Of a DNA stretch of 64,000 nt, positions 10,417-22,562 are shown piece after piece. Every line of letters starts with the position of its first letter. Position 1 is the stretch's first letter. Source of the DNA: Trametopsis cervina (taxonomy: Eukaryota; Basidiomycota; Agaricomycetes; Polyporales; Irpicaceae); the NCBI GenBank assembly GCA_022385755.1, contig MU278384.1:18271-82270 (forward strand), given 5' to 3'. Both the position numbers and the translations under genes were made by a program. The notes beneath the pieces are model-generated. The model saw nothing but the letters and a program-made list of their open reading frames with translations. It was not told the origin of the DNA and searched no databases.

Positions 10417-13400
10417 CTACAGTTTCTCTAAAAATTCCTTGCCATATTGCTGCCCGAGTCGATTATGTTAGCATGATTTCACAAGCTGCTAGAAATAGTA
10501 ATTACCAGTTGTACTAGGAGAGTCTGGCTATCCCTGAAGGCACTCACATGTTGTCCACGTTGCTGGTCGGCGGGGGGTCATCCACATACGCTGCGTCCAC
10601 GGGCGTGATGTATGCGCTTGAGAAGTATCCGATGGACAGCGGCGATGAGGACTGCTGCGACTGGGCTTGGAGATATTGTTCCCCGCAGGTTTGCGCGATG
10701 ACGTCGCGGAGGATCCGTTTGTAACGGTCTAGGTTGGTTGAGCACGGCTATGCAGGAAACACAGGGAGAGCGGAACTTACATGCGACCGCAATACATTCG
10801 CCTACTTTTCCGAGCATGATGCTGGTGACAACGATGAGATTACGCTGGTATCTGAGTTAGAGAAAGCACGCACAGGATATCATTGATCTCCCCTCGCAAC
10901 GTCTCCACATGTTCGTGGCTGTTCATCTTGATCGCTTTGTGTAAAAAGCGTATGAGCACCCTGCCGCAGAAGTACCACCCCATCTGAGTCGTACGGTCAT
11001 GTTAACGTCTGGTATCGATCCAGGATAGAAAGATAAGTACGTACGATAGTGAGATGGTCCACCAAGGATAAGTCGTGCGACGTAGAGCCCAGGATGTACA
11101 TCAACTCCAATATCGCGCGTGCGGCCTGCAGAATGCGGGCTACGGAGCGGCACTTGGAGTCGTCCATGTTTGCATGTTGGTCGTGCAGTGAGATAATGGA
11201 CCTACATCGCCATCGTTTCCGGTCAGTAAGGAACAAAGACTCAGTGGTGAAAGCTCAGACTCACAGGTATGCAGCCATGTGCGTTGAGTACAGGTATTGA
11301 TCGAGGGTGTCTTCTGCTAGGGGCTTGCGGAAACGAGGCGGAAAGAACGAACGGAAGGAGTTCGTAAGGTAATCCAGTGCCTGGAAAGCTGGAGTGTCCC
11401 TCGGGTCCAGCTTCCCCACGTCGTCGATCGCGGTCGGCGGTATCAACGGGGATTGCAAGTCAGGATCGCCAGAAATGAAGCGCGACTTGAATCGAACGTT
11501 GAAGGTCTTCACGCGGGAAATCAGCATCGTGGATTTGATGTAGAGTACGAAGGAATCCGTGTGCTCGGGATCATGGCGAAGGAGGACATCGCTGTCGGTT
11601 GACCATTGGCGTTTCTCCAAAGGGACACTTATCTAATATATCGATCAACGGAATAAGAAGCGGTTCGGTCGTGTGGAAATCGCAAGCGTACGCACCCCAT
11701 GAATAAAGTCCTCTCTCGTGACAGGAAGGAGCTGGACGATGTCTTGATCGTCTAGTTCGAGGGCAAAATCCCGACTGAGAGCTTGCTGTCGTTCAAGAGC
11801 ATATCCTAAGAGCACATATGAGTATTTAGGCCGTGCGTAGTAGCGGCGTTTTGTTGCAGCGCACCTATCCAGAATATGTTTCTCCTCAGTTCTTCTTCGA
11901 TGACACTTTGCGCTGGCGGCAGGATTGCTGCTTCTTGTATGATTGGTCCTGTCTGGTCGCTTGGGGGGATTTTGAACGGGGAGGCCGTCGACATTCCACA
12001 AGGAACCATACTCCTCAAAGTATGTCCGCATTGGAGATATGCCTTGCATGATAAGGTGAGTTTCATAGCTGAATCATTGATTTTGCGCAGTAAACTGACC
12101 TCAGCCCATAAGGCCTGACTCATGTAAAACATGGTCAATAGAACTTTAGCTGATAGAAACACCGCCGTGAGCACATCACATTGAAAAGAACAGCCGACCA
12201 CCTACCCTGCAAAGCTGGAACGTGATTGTCGCCAGTATCAAGGTACAAATCAACAGCTTGAGAAGCGAGCTTTGCTTGCTGCTCTGCGAATGAATCAGGA
12301 CGCTGAGCAATCCTACGCCAACGGCCTTGAAAGATTGTGTCTAATGGGAAATTAGTTCCTGCCACGAAAAAGGAGATATGCAATACGCACAAGGAAAGAC
12401 GCTGTCTGTGTGGACAGGAGTAGGAGAGATCTCTGCGGTGAACATGCTTCCCACCGCACAGAGGGCGTGAAGGACGGCTACGGGAGGAAACCCTGGGTCC
12501 GAAGGATGCAGGTCAAGCGAGGCAATGAACGTCGGTGCATGGAAGAGACGATGTGCGTGTGTGTGGAAGAGGAAGAAGGCGGCAACCCTGGATATGCAAG
12601 AAAGAGTGAGAGAGCTGGAGGACAATACGCGGATTTGAACTCACAAATGACGTGTAGTGACCGGGTCCGGGAGATATAGGGGCCAACCTCGGAATGTAAC
12701 GTTAAGGCCCTCGCTGTCTTCATAACTTGGGCCTGATGGTGTAGTCACTGCTGGCATGCCCGAGGCGAGTTTCTTGACCTGTTCATCATGACTGCCTAAG
12801 GTCGAGGCACTAAGAACATTTGATTGATCGGTCGAGGACCACGGGACTGGCATACTCTGTTTGCCCTGTGCGAGATGATTAGATATAATGACACCGTCAT
12901 CAAACACGGCGAAGTTTGTTTGTCGTTTGAAGATGTCCGTAGAGATAAACTCATCCACTGTTCCTTGAGAGGGCGTAGATTGGGAAGCCGAGTCTGATGA
13001 ATGCGATCCGCTGAATGTTTGAGCCTGCGCAACCACTAGCTCTATCTTCATCCGTTCCAACTGGCTTTCCAACTCGCCTAGTGCATATTCAGCCCTATCC
13101 AGTACGTAAGATGGGCGAGTAACTCACCGATCTTATCTTCAAGCTTCTTGGAGTCATTCCGTGCAGGCTCTGGTTGGTCATAGACACAGTCGGGATATGG
13201 AGGAAGAACTGCGCCGACAGGCGCATTATCCACGAGGTGGCCGTGCGTCCTCAAACAAGACGTGCAAGGTCGTCGAGCGTCACTTAGGATTATGTCTCAG
13301 GATCAACAATATCTACGCATAGGTAACCAGAAGGACAAACCATTTCTGACACAGCAGCTTGGTCAGTGACGGTCTGGATACAGGATCATGATACACTCAC

Positions 13401-13519
13401 CAGCTTGCGCTTTCTACAGTGATGGCATGCCTATATTGCCAATTAGGGGTTCATTGCAACCGGTCTCGAGTTTCGATGGAACATACCTCATTACGCTTGA
13501 GAGGCCTAACAGAGTCCAT
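10417..13519 (-). CDS. Zn2Cys6 transcription factor, paralogue 1
   Basis: Fungal binuclear zinc-cluster regulator. Start MDSVRPLKRNE at 13519; an intron then leads into ACHHCRKRKL, a 5-nt exon AAATG (13341-13345) and TGTGAC-type sequence. Spliced, this gives CHHCRKRKLKCDARRPCTSC, with a sixth Cys about 22 residues later (PPYPDCVYD). A short coiled-coil-like helix follows (KKLEDKIGELESQLERMKIE), then an acidic/Ser-rich linker ending GWPLYLPDPVTTRHL. The fungal_trans domain runs from AAFFLFHTHAHRLFHAPTF through LHALCAVGSMFTAEI, DSFAEQQAKLASQA, VIEEELRRNIFWIG, DDQDIVQLLP and HTDSFVLYIKSTMLISRVKTFN to a C-terminal exon ending QYGKEFLEKL. More than ten introns. Target genes unknown. It is most similar to the three other regulators of this window. 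Confidence 0.85.
13341..13345 (-). other. 5-nt microexon in Zn2Cys6 paralogue 1
   Basis: The five bases AAATG on the minus strand are bounded by ...GTGTCAG upstream and GTTTGT downstream. Including them restores K-C in the cluster (AAA TG|T GAC) and joins the frames on either side. Skipping them would destroy the third cysteine and shift the frame. Confidence 0.8.
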
Positions 13520-15109
13520 CTCCCCCCTCCGACTCGCCGCCCCATGTTGTCGTGAACGTGTCGCCATTCAAGTTCATCAAAACACAGCCGCCTACCTGCC
13601 CGTTGTAAAGGCATCCCCGCACGGCGCCCGTTAACGCGTGGTCACGTGCCCCAGTCCCAATTTGATCCTGAGTCGAGATATTGCACTGGAGGGTCAGGGT
13701 CATCTCATCATAACTCCTTGAGCTTATCTGTACCAGAGAGAGATGGTCCTCAACTCCTCTTCTTTCCTATGTTTGGCGGGGTTCCATCGCACTGAGCACA
13801 GGGCTTTACAAGTTGTACAGCCCTTCCTGCGATATTGAACCTTCTACTTTGTTGAACCCTGGTAGGGCAACGGAAAACCAGCGTGGAAGACCTCCTTGCA
13901 AAAGGTGTGTTTATATGTATGTTGTGTATATAAAGGTAGCCTTCGCTGATATGTACTGGAGCTGCCAAAATGAGCTGATTTAAGAAGTGGCATACGACGG
14001 TCTGCGCCGATCTAAAACGAACGCAATGAGATTCTTGCGATGACGTGAATGGGAGCATCACGTACCTCCCATTTACTGTGTTCTGAGACTAGACACGAGT
14101 CTATTGAATTCTAGCAAGTAGCGGAAGACCAACCAAAATCGGCTTCACCTTCTGAGCAGAGGATAATTATATGGCTGAAGTCAGATGCTATGATTCTCCC
14201 CCGCGTTTGCTAGAAGAAAGGCTGAGGGACGAGGGAAGGCTGTCTGTAACCAGATCCCTGTGTGTTCAGATTATAAATCAAGCATCACGGTGGAAGAGAG
14301 CCTCCGTGTCGTTTCTTTGATGGCCTGCAGGAGAATGAGCCCCGGTAAGTCCGCCAGCCCTACGCAATGAAGATTCACAGGTGTAGCCAGTGGCCTGAGC
14401 TAGCTGTAAGCAATCATATCGTAATCACTTGCGGCACCTTTTGCAGTACGACCGTATTTGTATAGCGAGATTACGCCCTGGGGTATAACCGCAGCGCTAC
14501 AAGAGCTTCACGCAAGGCAGTACCAGCAACATTGCTGCAGGGAAGCAGAGTAGAGATTGCTGTTTTGTCACTTGGGGACATCTCGCACGAGGTGAGGCTG
14601 GAATGAGCTTGGTATACTTCGATGGCCTCTATATTCGCACAATTCTGAGGCTCGCTCATTCATCCCGATAGAAAGCATCTGTTGAGCTGCATATATATCC
14701 ATACATAATGCAAGTCAGATGAGATTCAAGGTAGACATGTTATATGCGACACTGGACCTTCACGTTGACTTTTGCAGGCTGTAGCGCGCTAGTAACCGGC
14801 GGCATCGTCAGCACTGCTTGACACGTACAGATATTTGCCCGATTCCAAAACCGTTGGTGAGCAATCGGTAGCAGAGTCTTCAATATGTGAGGCGTAGGTT
14901 GTTCCCCGCGAAAGATGATGTGAGAATGCAAGATTGAAGCTGCATACGTATGGTAATGTGCTCGCTACTTCAAACTCTTGAGGTCATGAGAGTTAGCGCC
15001 CAACTCATGTGTGACATACGTGATTACGCGTGACAAAGATTTGCCTCAGCAATCGTCTTTGGCTGCACGATCGTGTTATACTCTCATCGCACCCTCATTA
15101 CAGTCACCG
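13520..15109. other. Gene-free stretch between divergent genes
   Basis: About 1.6 kb between the divergent starts of Zn2Cys6 paralogue 1 and eIF3g. It must hold both promoters. All open frames are short, overlapping and motif-free. I see no repeat or transposon structure. Confidence 0.4.
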
Positions 15110-16310
15110 ATGGCGAGCAAGTATGTCCATTCTCACAGATCAGAGGAGACACCATATCTCATGCTCTAATTCAGCGTACCCACAAAATCTTGGGCGGACG
15201 ACGTCGACGAGCTTGGTTAGTGAATAGCGCTCCGGGAACTCGCACACTTGGGTGAACGATCTTTCTTTTCAGACCAGGATTACGTAGACGAGAATGGGGT
15301 GAGGACTACTGTTGAATACGTGCTCAATGATGAGGGAAAGAAAGTCAAGGTACGTGCATGTGCCCATGAGGTTTCGCTCATAACGAATTGGTTACACCTT
15401 CATATAGATCACAAGAAAGATCAAAAGAACTCTGCAAAAGTCGTTGGTTGATCACAGTGTAGCGGAGCGAAAGACATGGGCGAAGTTTGGGCAAGAGAAA
15501 GGGAACAAGGCTGGCCCCGATAGGGCGACCACTACAGTTGGTGAGGCTGTATCACTGAAGTTAAGCGCAGGCAACAAGGTTCGCAGTCCTACCTCCTCCC
15601 TTTGTTTGCCGAAAGGAAGCTTGCTGACATTGGCGTTTGGTTTGTCGTAGCAATCCGAACCAGAGCCGTCAGCTGAACAAGCCGTGAAAGCCAATCTCGT
15701 CAGAGCAGGTGCCGGGAAGGTTGTCTGTCGTCTTTGCAAGGGCGATCATTACACCGCAAAATGTCCCTACAAGGACTCTCTCGGCGGCCTCGACGGTGCT
15801 GGTATGCACATGATACCCAGCATGTGTCTTATGATATGCTAACGCTCCTGATGCAGATGCCCCTCTCGCAGAGGACGCTGGTGCGCCCATGGAGCAGGCA
15901 TCAGCCCCTGCCACCGCAGGCGGAAAGTATGTTCCGCCATCCATGCGTGGCGGACGAGGACCCGGCGAAGCAATGGGACGCCCCGGTGGCTCGCGAGACG
16001 ACCTGCCAACTCTGCGTGTCACAAACATATCCGAAGACACGCAGGAGAATGACTTGCGAGACCTGTTTGGCGCGTTCGGACGGGTGGCGAGAGTTTATGT
16101 CGGTCGTGATAGGGAAACGGGTGCCGGCAAGGGTTTCGCATTCGTCAGTTTCGAGGATAAGCAGACTGCTCAGAAGGCGATGGACAAAATGCACGGACGC
16201 GGCTATGATAATCTCATCCTGAGCGTCCAGTGGTCGCGTACGTCACCCTCTTAGCTAATGTTTGGGCATCGCTGATGACTAAGTTTTCAGAACCTCGAGA
16301 ACAACGGTAG
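15110..16310 (+). CDS. TIF35: Translation initiation factor eIF3 subunit g
   Basis: RNA-binding subunit of eIF3, needed for scanning and reinitiation. Seven exons (15110-15120, 15175-15215, 15273-15349, 15408-15578, 15651-15801, 15857-16237, 16291-16310) with consistent phases give 283 residues, the usual size. Order: MASNVPTKSWADDVDEL (the conserved SWADD start), VEYVLNDEGKKVKITRKIKR, QKSLVDHSVAERKTWAKFG, a zinc knuckle CRLCKGDHYTAKCPY (Cys2-His-Cys, residues about 130-145), PPSMRGG, and a C-terminal RRM with RNP2 LRVTNI and RNP1 GKGFAFVSF. The last exon adds QPREQR. The first exon is only 11 nt, so the real start is not in any long open frame. The final intron decides whether the protein ends WSQPREQR (preferred, matching the family) or reads through to an earlier stop. 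Confidence 0.92.
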
Positions 16311-17080
16311 ACGTATTCCCGGCATTTCCGATCACTAGCGGTGTACTTGTTGTGAAGTGTACATTCGTATCGTTATCTACAATATTTCATCTTGTTGAGC
16401 GTCACTACTCATGGCTATTCGTGTCTTGAGTTCTCAAATTCTAGCCATTCCAGGCTCACGTCTGCTGACAACTAGCGTGTGCCTCGACTTGAGAAGATTC
16501 ACACTTACGAAGCTGAACAAAGGGATGCAGGCGCTGGGAGCGTACCGGCCTTACGCTCCGGAGAGACTTGCCAATGCATTGCATCGTCAGTGATTTTCCT
16601 TGTATACACTTGCATGATAAATTTAACGTTGTGGGCTTCCAGAGCAGCTACACCACCGCAGGTCATGGACGATGGACGGTATTCTCCATACATATCAAGT
16701 CATTCCAGTGGCGTGGATGCGCACGAGCGCTGAGAGACATGAATCTTCTGCGTGGGGATTCAGATGCGGATGTGTTCGGAATTCCCGGCAATTGCGATCT
16801 GTTGTAGCAAGAATTCTCAGTCCTGCTGACGATGGGCGGTAAGTACCCCCGCTGACAGTGGCTTCGGTTTGAGATGGCGAATTCATTGGCCCCATCTGCA
16901 TGATGATGATGATAATTCCACTTTTCCAGTACCGTGCAGAATTCGCTGTCATGTAATGCGGCGTTACCGACCCAGGATCAGTCTCCGGACAGCGGTATAT
17001 AAGATATGGTCAACCCCAGTGGACCACCAGCAGTTACACAGGCCTCCCCAACACACTACCACACAATCCTCCCTTGAAAG
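16311..17080. promoter_or_regulatory. Intergenic and promoter of the GRE2-like gene
   Basis: No supported gene. A clear TATATAA at 16996-17002 is 79 bases before the ATG at 17081. A short TGA triplet repeat lies at 16901-16913. Confidence 0.45.
16996..17002 (+). promoter_or_regulatory. TATA box of the GRE2-like gene
   Basis: TATATAA in the context GCGGTATATAAGATATGG, 79 bases upstream of the start codon, at the usual distance for a transcription start about 30 bases downstream. Confidence 0.55.
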
Positions 17081-18276
17081 ATGCCTGCCGTGAAATCTGG
17101 ACTGGTCTTAGTCACTGGCGGCAACGGGTACATCGCAGTCCACCTCACCAAGTATTTGTTCGAGGCTGGCTTTTCAGTCCGCTCGACTGTCCGCTCGGAG
17201 AAGAGCGTCCCTTACCTCAAGAATCTTTTCAAGGAATATGAAAGCAAGTATGAGCTCGTGATCGTCCCAGATATCACAAAGGTACGTAGTTCCGGTGGCT
17301 GTTGCAGCAAGACTTAACCCATCATCTCCCTACAACAGGAGGGCGCCTTCGACGAGGCCGTCAAAGGCGTGGACGCAGTCCTGCACACCGCCTCTCCTTT
17401 CCACTACCACACCGACGATCCTAGCGAGATCATCGACCCCGCCGTCAAGGGCACAACCAGCATCCTCAACAGCGTCCTCAAACACGGCCAGTCCGTGCGC
17501 CGCTTTGTCCTCACTAGCTCCATCGCCGCCCACATGAGCACCTCATATGACTCGTACCCAGTCAGCATTGACGACGACAGTTGGAACACGACCTCCGAGG
17601 AAAACATCAAGAAGCTGGGCAAGGAAGCTACCCAGACCGACAAGTACTTTGCCAGCAAGACTTTGGCAGAAAAGGCGTTCTGGGAGTTCTATGGCCAGCA
17701 TAAGTCCGAAGTCCAGTGGGACACTGCAACTATCGCGTTCCCCTTTGCTTACGGCCCCGCCCTCCACGAGGTCTCCAGCCCCGAAAAGCTGAACCAGTCG
17801 TTGTCGGACTTCTTTGATGCGATTGTGAAGCCGACCAAGCCAATTAACTACGAAACACCGTGAGTCTGAATCAGTGGAAGGGGTGGGCAAATACTCATAG
17901 TTTGGTTCAGCTCCGCCTTGATTGACTCGCGAGACGCTGCGTACGCACACGTCCTCGCCCTACAAACAGAGGAGGCCAGCGGACAGCGATTCCTCATTGT
18001 GGGATCCGGATACTATTGGCAGATGCTCAGTAAGCACATTCCCTTATCGTTACCCCAAGGGAATGTACAGTAATCTGATGATGTGACACAGAACAAATCG
18101 CGCGCCAGATTGATCCTTCCCTCCCGGAAGGCCCTGCATTCGACCTGGCCACTGCATTCTGGCCGATTCGTGCAGGGGCGGCCAAGGCACAACGGATTCT
18201 TGGGCTCAAGCTTCGTTCTGTGGATGAGACAGTGAAGGATTCGCTGGCCTACTTCAAGGAGAAGGGCTGGTATTAG
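17081..18276 (+). CDS. NAD(P)-dependent reductase, GRE2/dihydroflavonol-reductase-like
   Basis: Extended short-chain dehydrogenase that probably reduces ketones or aldehydes with NADPH, as yeast methylglyoxal reductase GRE2 does. Four exons (17081-17281, 17339-17859, 17911-18029, 18092-18276) give 341 residues, the family length. The cofactor fold is seen in LVLVTGGNGYIAVHL (G-x2-G-x2-A type, residues about 8-22) with Arg in RSTVRS suggesting NADPH. VDAVLHTASPFHY and RRFVLTSSIAA (catalytic Ser) follow. The active-site Tyr/Lys pair is KYFASKTLAEKAFWEF (Y-x3-K, residues about 169-173). Near the C-terminus are SALIDSRDAAYAHVLAL and QRFLIVG. It has a canonical TATA box. A degenerate copy of the same gene lies about 670 bases downstream. 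The exact substrate cannot be stated. Confidence 0.88.
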
Positions 18277-18941
18277 ATGTACGCAAGAGCTGTAATCTCA
18301 TGAAGATCGACCTGTAATGCATACCGCAGTGGCGGTTTCACTGTTGTACCATTTGACGGTTCACCTTGAGCTTAGTGCATTAATGCTTGCGTTGAGCACA
18401 GTGCGAGTATGCGCAACCAACCCCACATCTTACGAACTTGTCGGAGATCAAGATCACAAGCTGAGTACCTCCGTATGCGCTTTACATCCTCGCTGCCATG
18501 CAACCTTTTGACTGCACGTCGACAGGATAGGATATTGCACGGCTTTAGCTGATATGAAGCAGAGCAATTATTGGTCGTGAATCCAGCAGTGACAATACGA
18601 ACCGGCTATGCGGAGCCAGTTCGTCTATCGATGATCCGGTGTAATAGAAGGGCATGGTATTTACACGCTGGGTTCGCCGATACTTACTTCCGTCCCTTCC
18701 ACGGGCTCGTGCCCACTATTATAGGTTACGCTTTCGCCGAGAAACGTTATGTGCTCCGGTATGAATGGTGGCTATCTAACCGGGGTATCCTAGAATCGCA
18801 GAATCAGGCTACAAGAGCACTCTCCACTGTCAGGTTCGCATCTGCCACCGATGCAATTCAAAGCGTGTACTGAGTCAGCCGCACGTATTGTGTAGCACCA
18901 CTCTCCTCATGTTTCCTCGTGATTGCCACCACACGAGCGTT
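18277..18941. other. Spacer between GRE2-like gene and its decayed copy
   Basis: About 660 bases without a supported gene. It may contain the decayed promoter of the downstream pseudogene; no TATA-like element is well placed. Confidence 0.4.
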
Positions 18942-19562
18942 ATGTCTGCTATACACTCAGGGAAGATGTTTGGTACGGCCGTGAACGGCTGCATCGTGGC
19001 TTTGCCAATGAAGAAGCTGCTCGACCAGGAATATTTGGTACGTGGTTCAGTACATCCCGCCGGAGGATCAGACACGCAGTAAACATTTTGGGAATACGGA
19101 GACAAGTTCGAGCTTATCTTCGTCAAAAATATCACTCAAGTGAGTTCATCGCATCTGACTCGAAGTGCACTCAGTCTCAACCGAACTTCTGTGCAGGAAG
19201 GGCCATCGAATAAACAGCTGGTATTCTAGAGAGCGCTTCGAAGTTCTACTGTGCCGTCAAACGCGTCGTGGTCACAGGGCCTGTTGCTGCCGTCCTCTAT
19301 AGCTTGGTAAAATCAATGGTTGACGAGACAAAAACTCGTGGGGCAGCAAAGAAATGTGAGAGGGGTAAGGGCGCATCTGCGAAGTATCGGCCGAGTAAGA
19401 TACTGGCGGAATGCTCTTCATGGGAATTCACGAACAAGCACGAAATCGAAGCCAATTATTAATGTGCATTAGACCGGAGTTGTATGAAGTCAAGAAGACG
19501 GAGAACCTCAACACTTCCACGGCTGATTGGTATGTACGGTACGATCATCAAGGGTACGAAGA
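18942..19562 (+). pseudogene. Decayed tandem copy of the GRE2-like reductase
   Basis: Collinear similarity to the neighbouring reductase persists across several broken frames. MSAIHSGKMFGTAVNGCIVA corresponds to MPAVKSGLVLVTGGNGYIAV. YGDKFELIFVKNITQ corresponds to YESKYELVIVPDITK at the exon 1 end. KRVVVTGPVAAV corresponds to RRFVLTSSIAAH, KYRPSKILAECSSWEF to KYFASKTLAEKAFWEF, and RPELYEVKKTENLNTS (about 19471-19518) to GPALHEVSSPEKLNQS. Lesions: stops at about 19079 and 19210, loss of the glycine-rich cofactor motif, loss of the catalytic Tyr (R-P-S-K in place of F-A-S-K, Tyr retained but context altered) and a stop at 19460. The 3' third of the gene is not detectable. It is best read as an old tandem duplicate that has decayed. 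It cannot make a working enzyme. Confidence 0.7.
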
Positions 19563-19912
19563 ATGAAAGGACACTTGTTTCGGCAGGGTTCTTGGCCACA
19601 TATCGCGTGATTGATGTATTCAGTTGGCAAATGAGTATGAGGGTCTTTATTTGTATGTTCTCATACTGCAACCCATCCCAAAATCTCCTCTTCTATCTGA
19701 CATCTGACAACGGAATGCTATGTATTGCCATAATTCTATGTGATTTCATTTCTACATCGACTGTGCTTCGTAAATTACACTTTTATCTTTTTCGCTTTCC
19801 CCTGCTCCGGAATACAAATAGTACAAGTACAACTTTCTGCTTTGCTTCCTCAGAACTTGGATTTAGTTTGTGTTTCTGGAGCCGCGAGCGGCGGATGGGA
19901 TCCATTATTAAG
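19563..19912. other. Short spacer, nothing recognised
   Basis: AT-rich stretch between the reductase pseudogene and the 3' end of glucose-6-phosphate isomerase. It probably contains the polyadenylation region of the latter (minus strand). Confidence 0.35.
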
Positions 19913-21873
<1,961 letters not shown>

Positions 21874-22562
21874 GCTGTGCTGAGGAAGAGGTGGTGGTGG
21901 GTTGGGAGAAAGGGACGATGAGGAGGTGGACGGTCGCCAGAGGCGGACCGGGCGTATCTTATAAAGTGATCCCTGGCGCGGGCAATCTTGTCGCCAGGAT
22001 CGCGATTAGAGGTTGATGTCACTGCATTTGTGCGATGACACGGGTAGACACGGCGAACGTTGGAGGAGGCATCCTCACTAGGGTCTTGCCAATGCTGTCT
22101 TGGCCTGACCAGACCCTCCTACGACGTTCCGAGATGCTGACATACTACTCACGATACATACCCGTCGCCGTCCGACTCACGGTCCTGGGCAAAATATCCC
22201 TCATAGGTCATCTGTTCCGGTGAACCGTGCAACGGCACGGTTTACTAGGCCTGGGTCAACACCGAAGCCGTGTTAGTGGGTTCCACAGCGGCCAACAGTA
22301 GGGAAGAGCGAGATCCGTTGACTCGAATCTATACACACGGGCGATACAGTAGCTGTCGAAGATTCAAACCGGGGTGGTTCAACTCTTGAATGCCGTCGAC
22401 GCCCCGGACCCGGACCTAACATACGTGCTACCGATGCAATTCAGGGACAAACTGTCAGACCAGCTCGGAACTTGGCCTGGCCCTATGATAGTATGGTGCG
22501 AGTTCAAGATACAAACGCGTAAATTATTCAACGATAAATACGTCCGAAGTCTTGAAGGTGAG
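21874..22562. promoter_or_regulatory. Promoter region of glucose-6-phosphate isomerase
   Basis: About 690 bases between the isomerase start and the 3' end of Zn2Cys6 paralogue 2, both on the minus strand. It contains the TATA-like element near 21960 and a perfect 8-bp inverted repeat at 22223-22242. No coding frame is supported. Confidence 0.45.
22223..22242. repeat. Perfect inverted repeat AACCGTGC-aacg-GCACGGTT
   Basis: Two 8-base arms (22223-22230 and 22235-22242) are exact reverse complements around a 4-base centre. The site lies about 350 bases upstream of the glucose-6-phosphate isomerase start and about 320 bases past the stop of Zn2Cys6 paralogue 2. It could be a dimeric regulator site in the isomerase promoter or a small hairpin; sequence alone does not decide. 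Confidence 0.4.
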
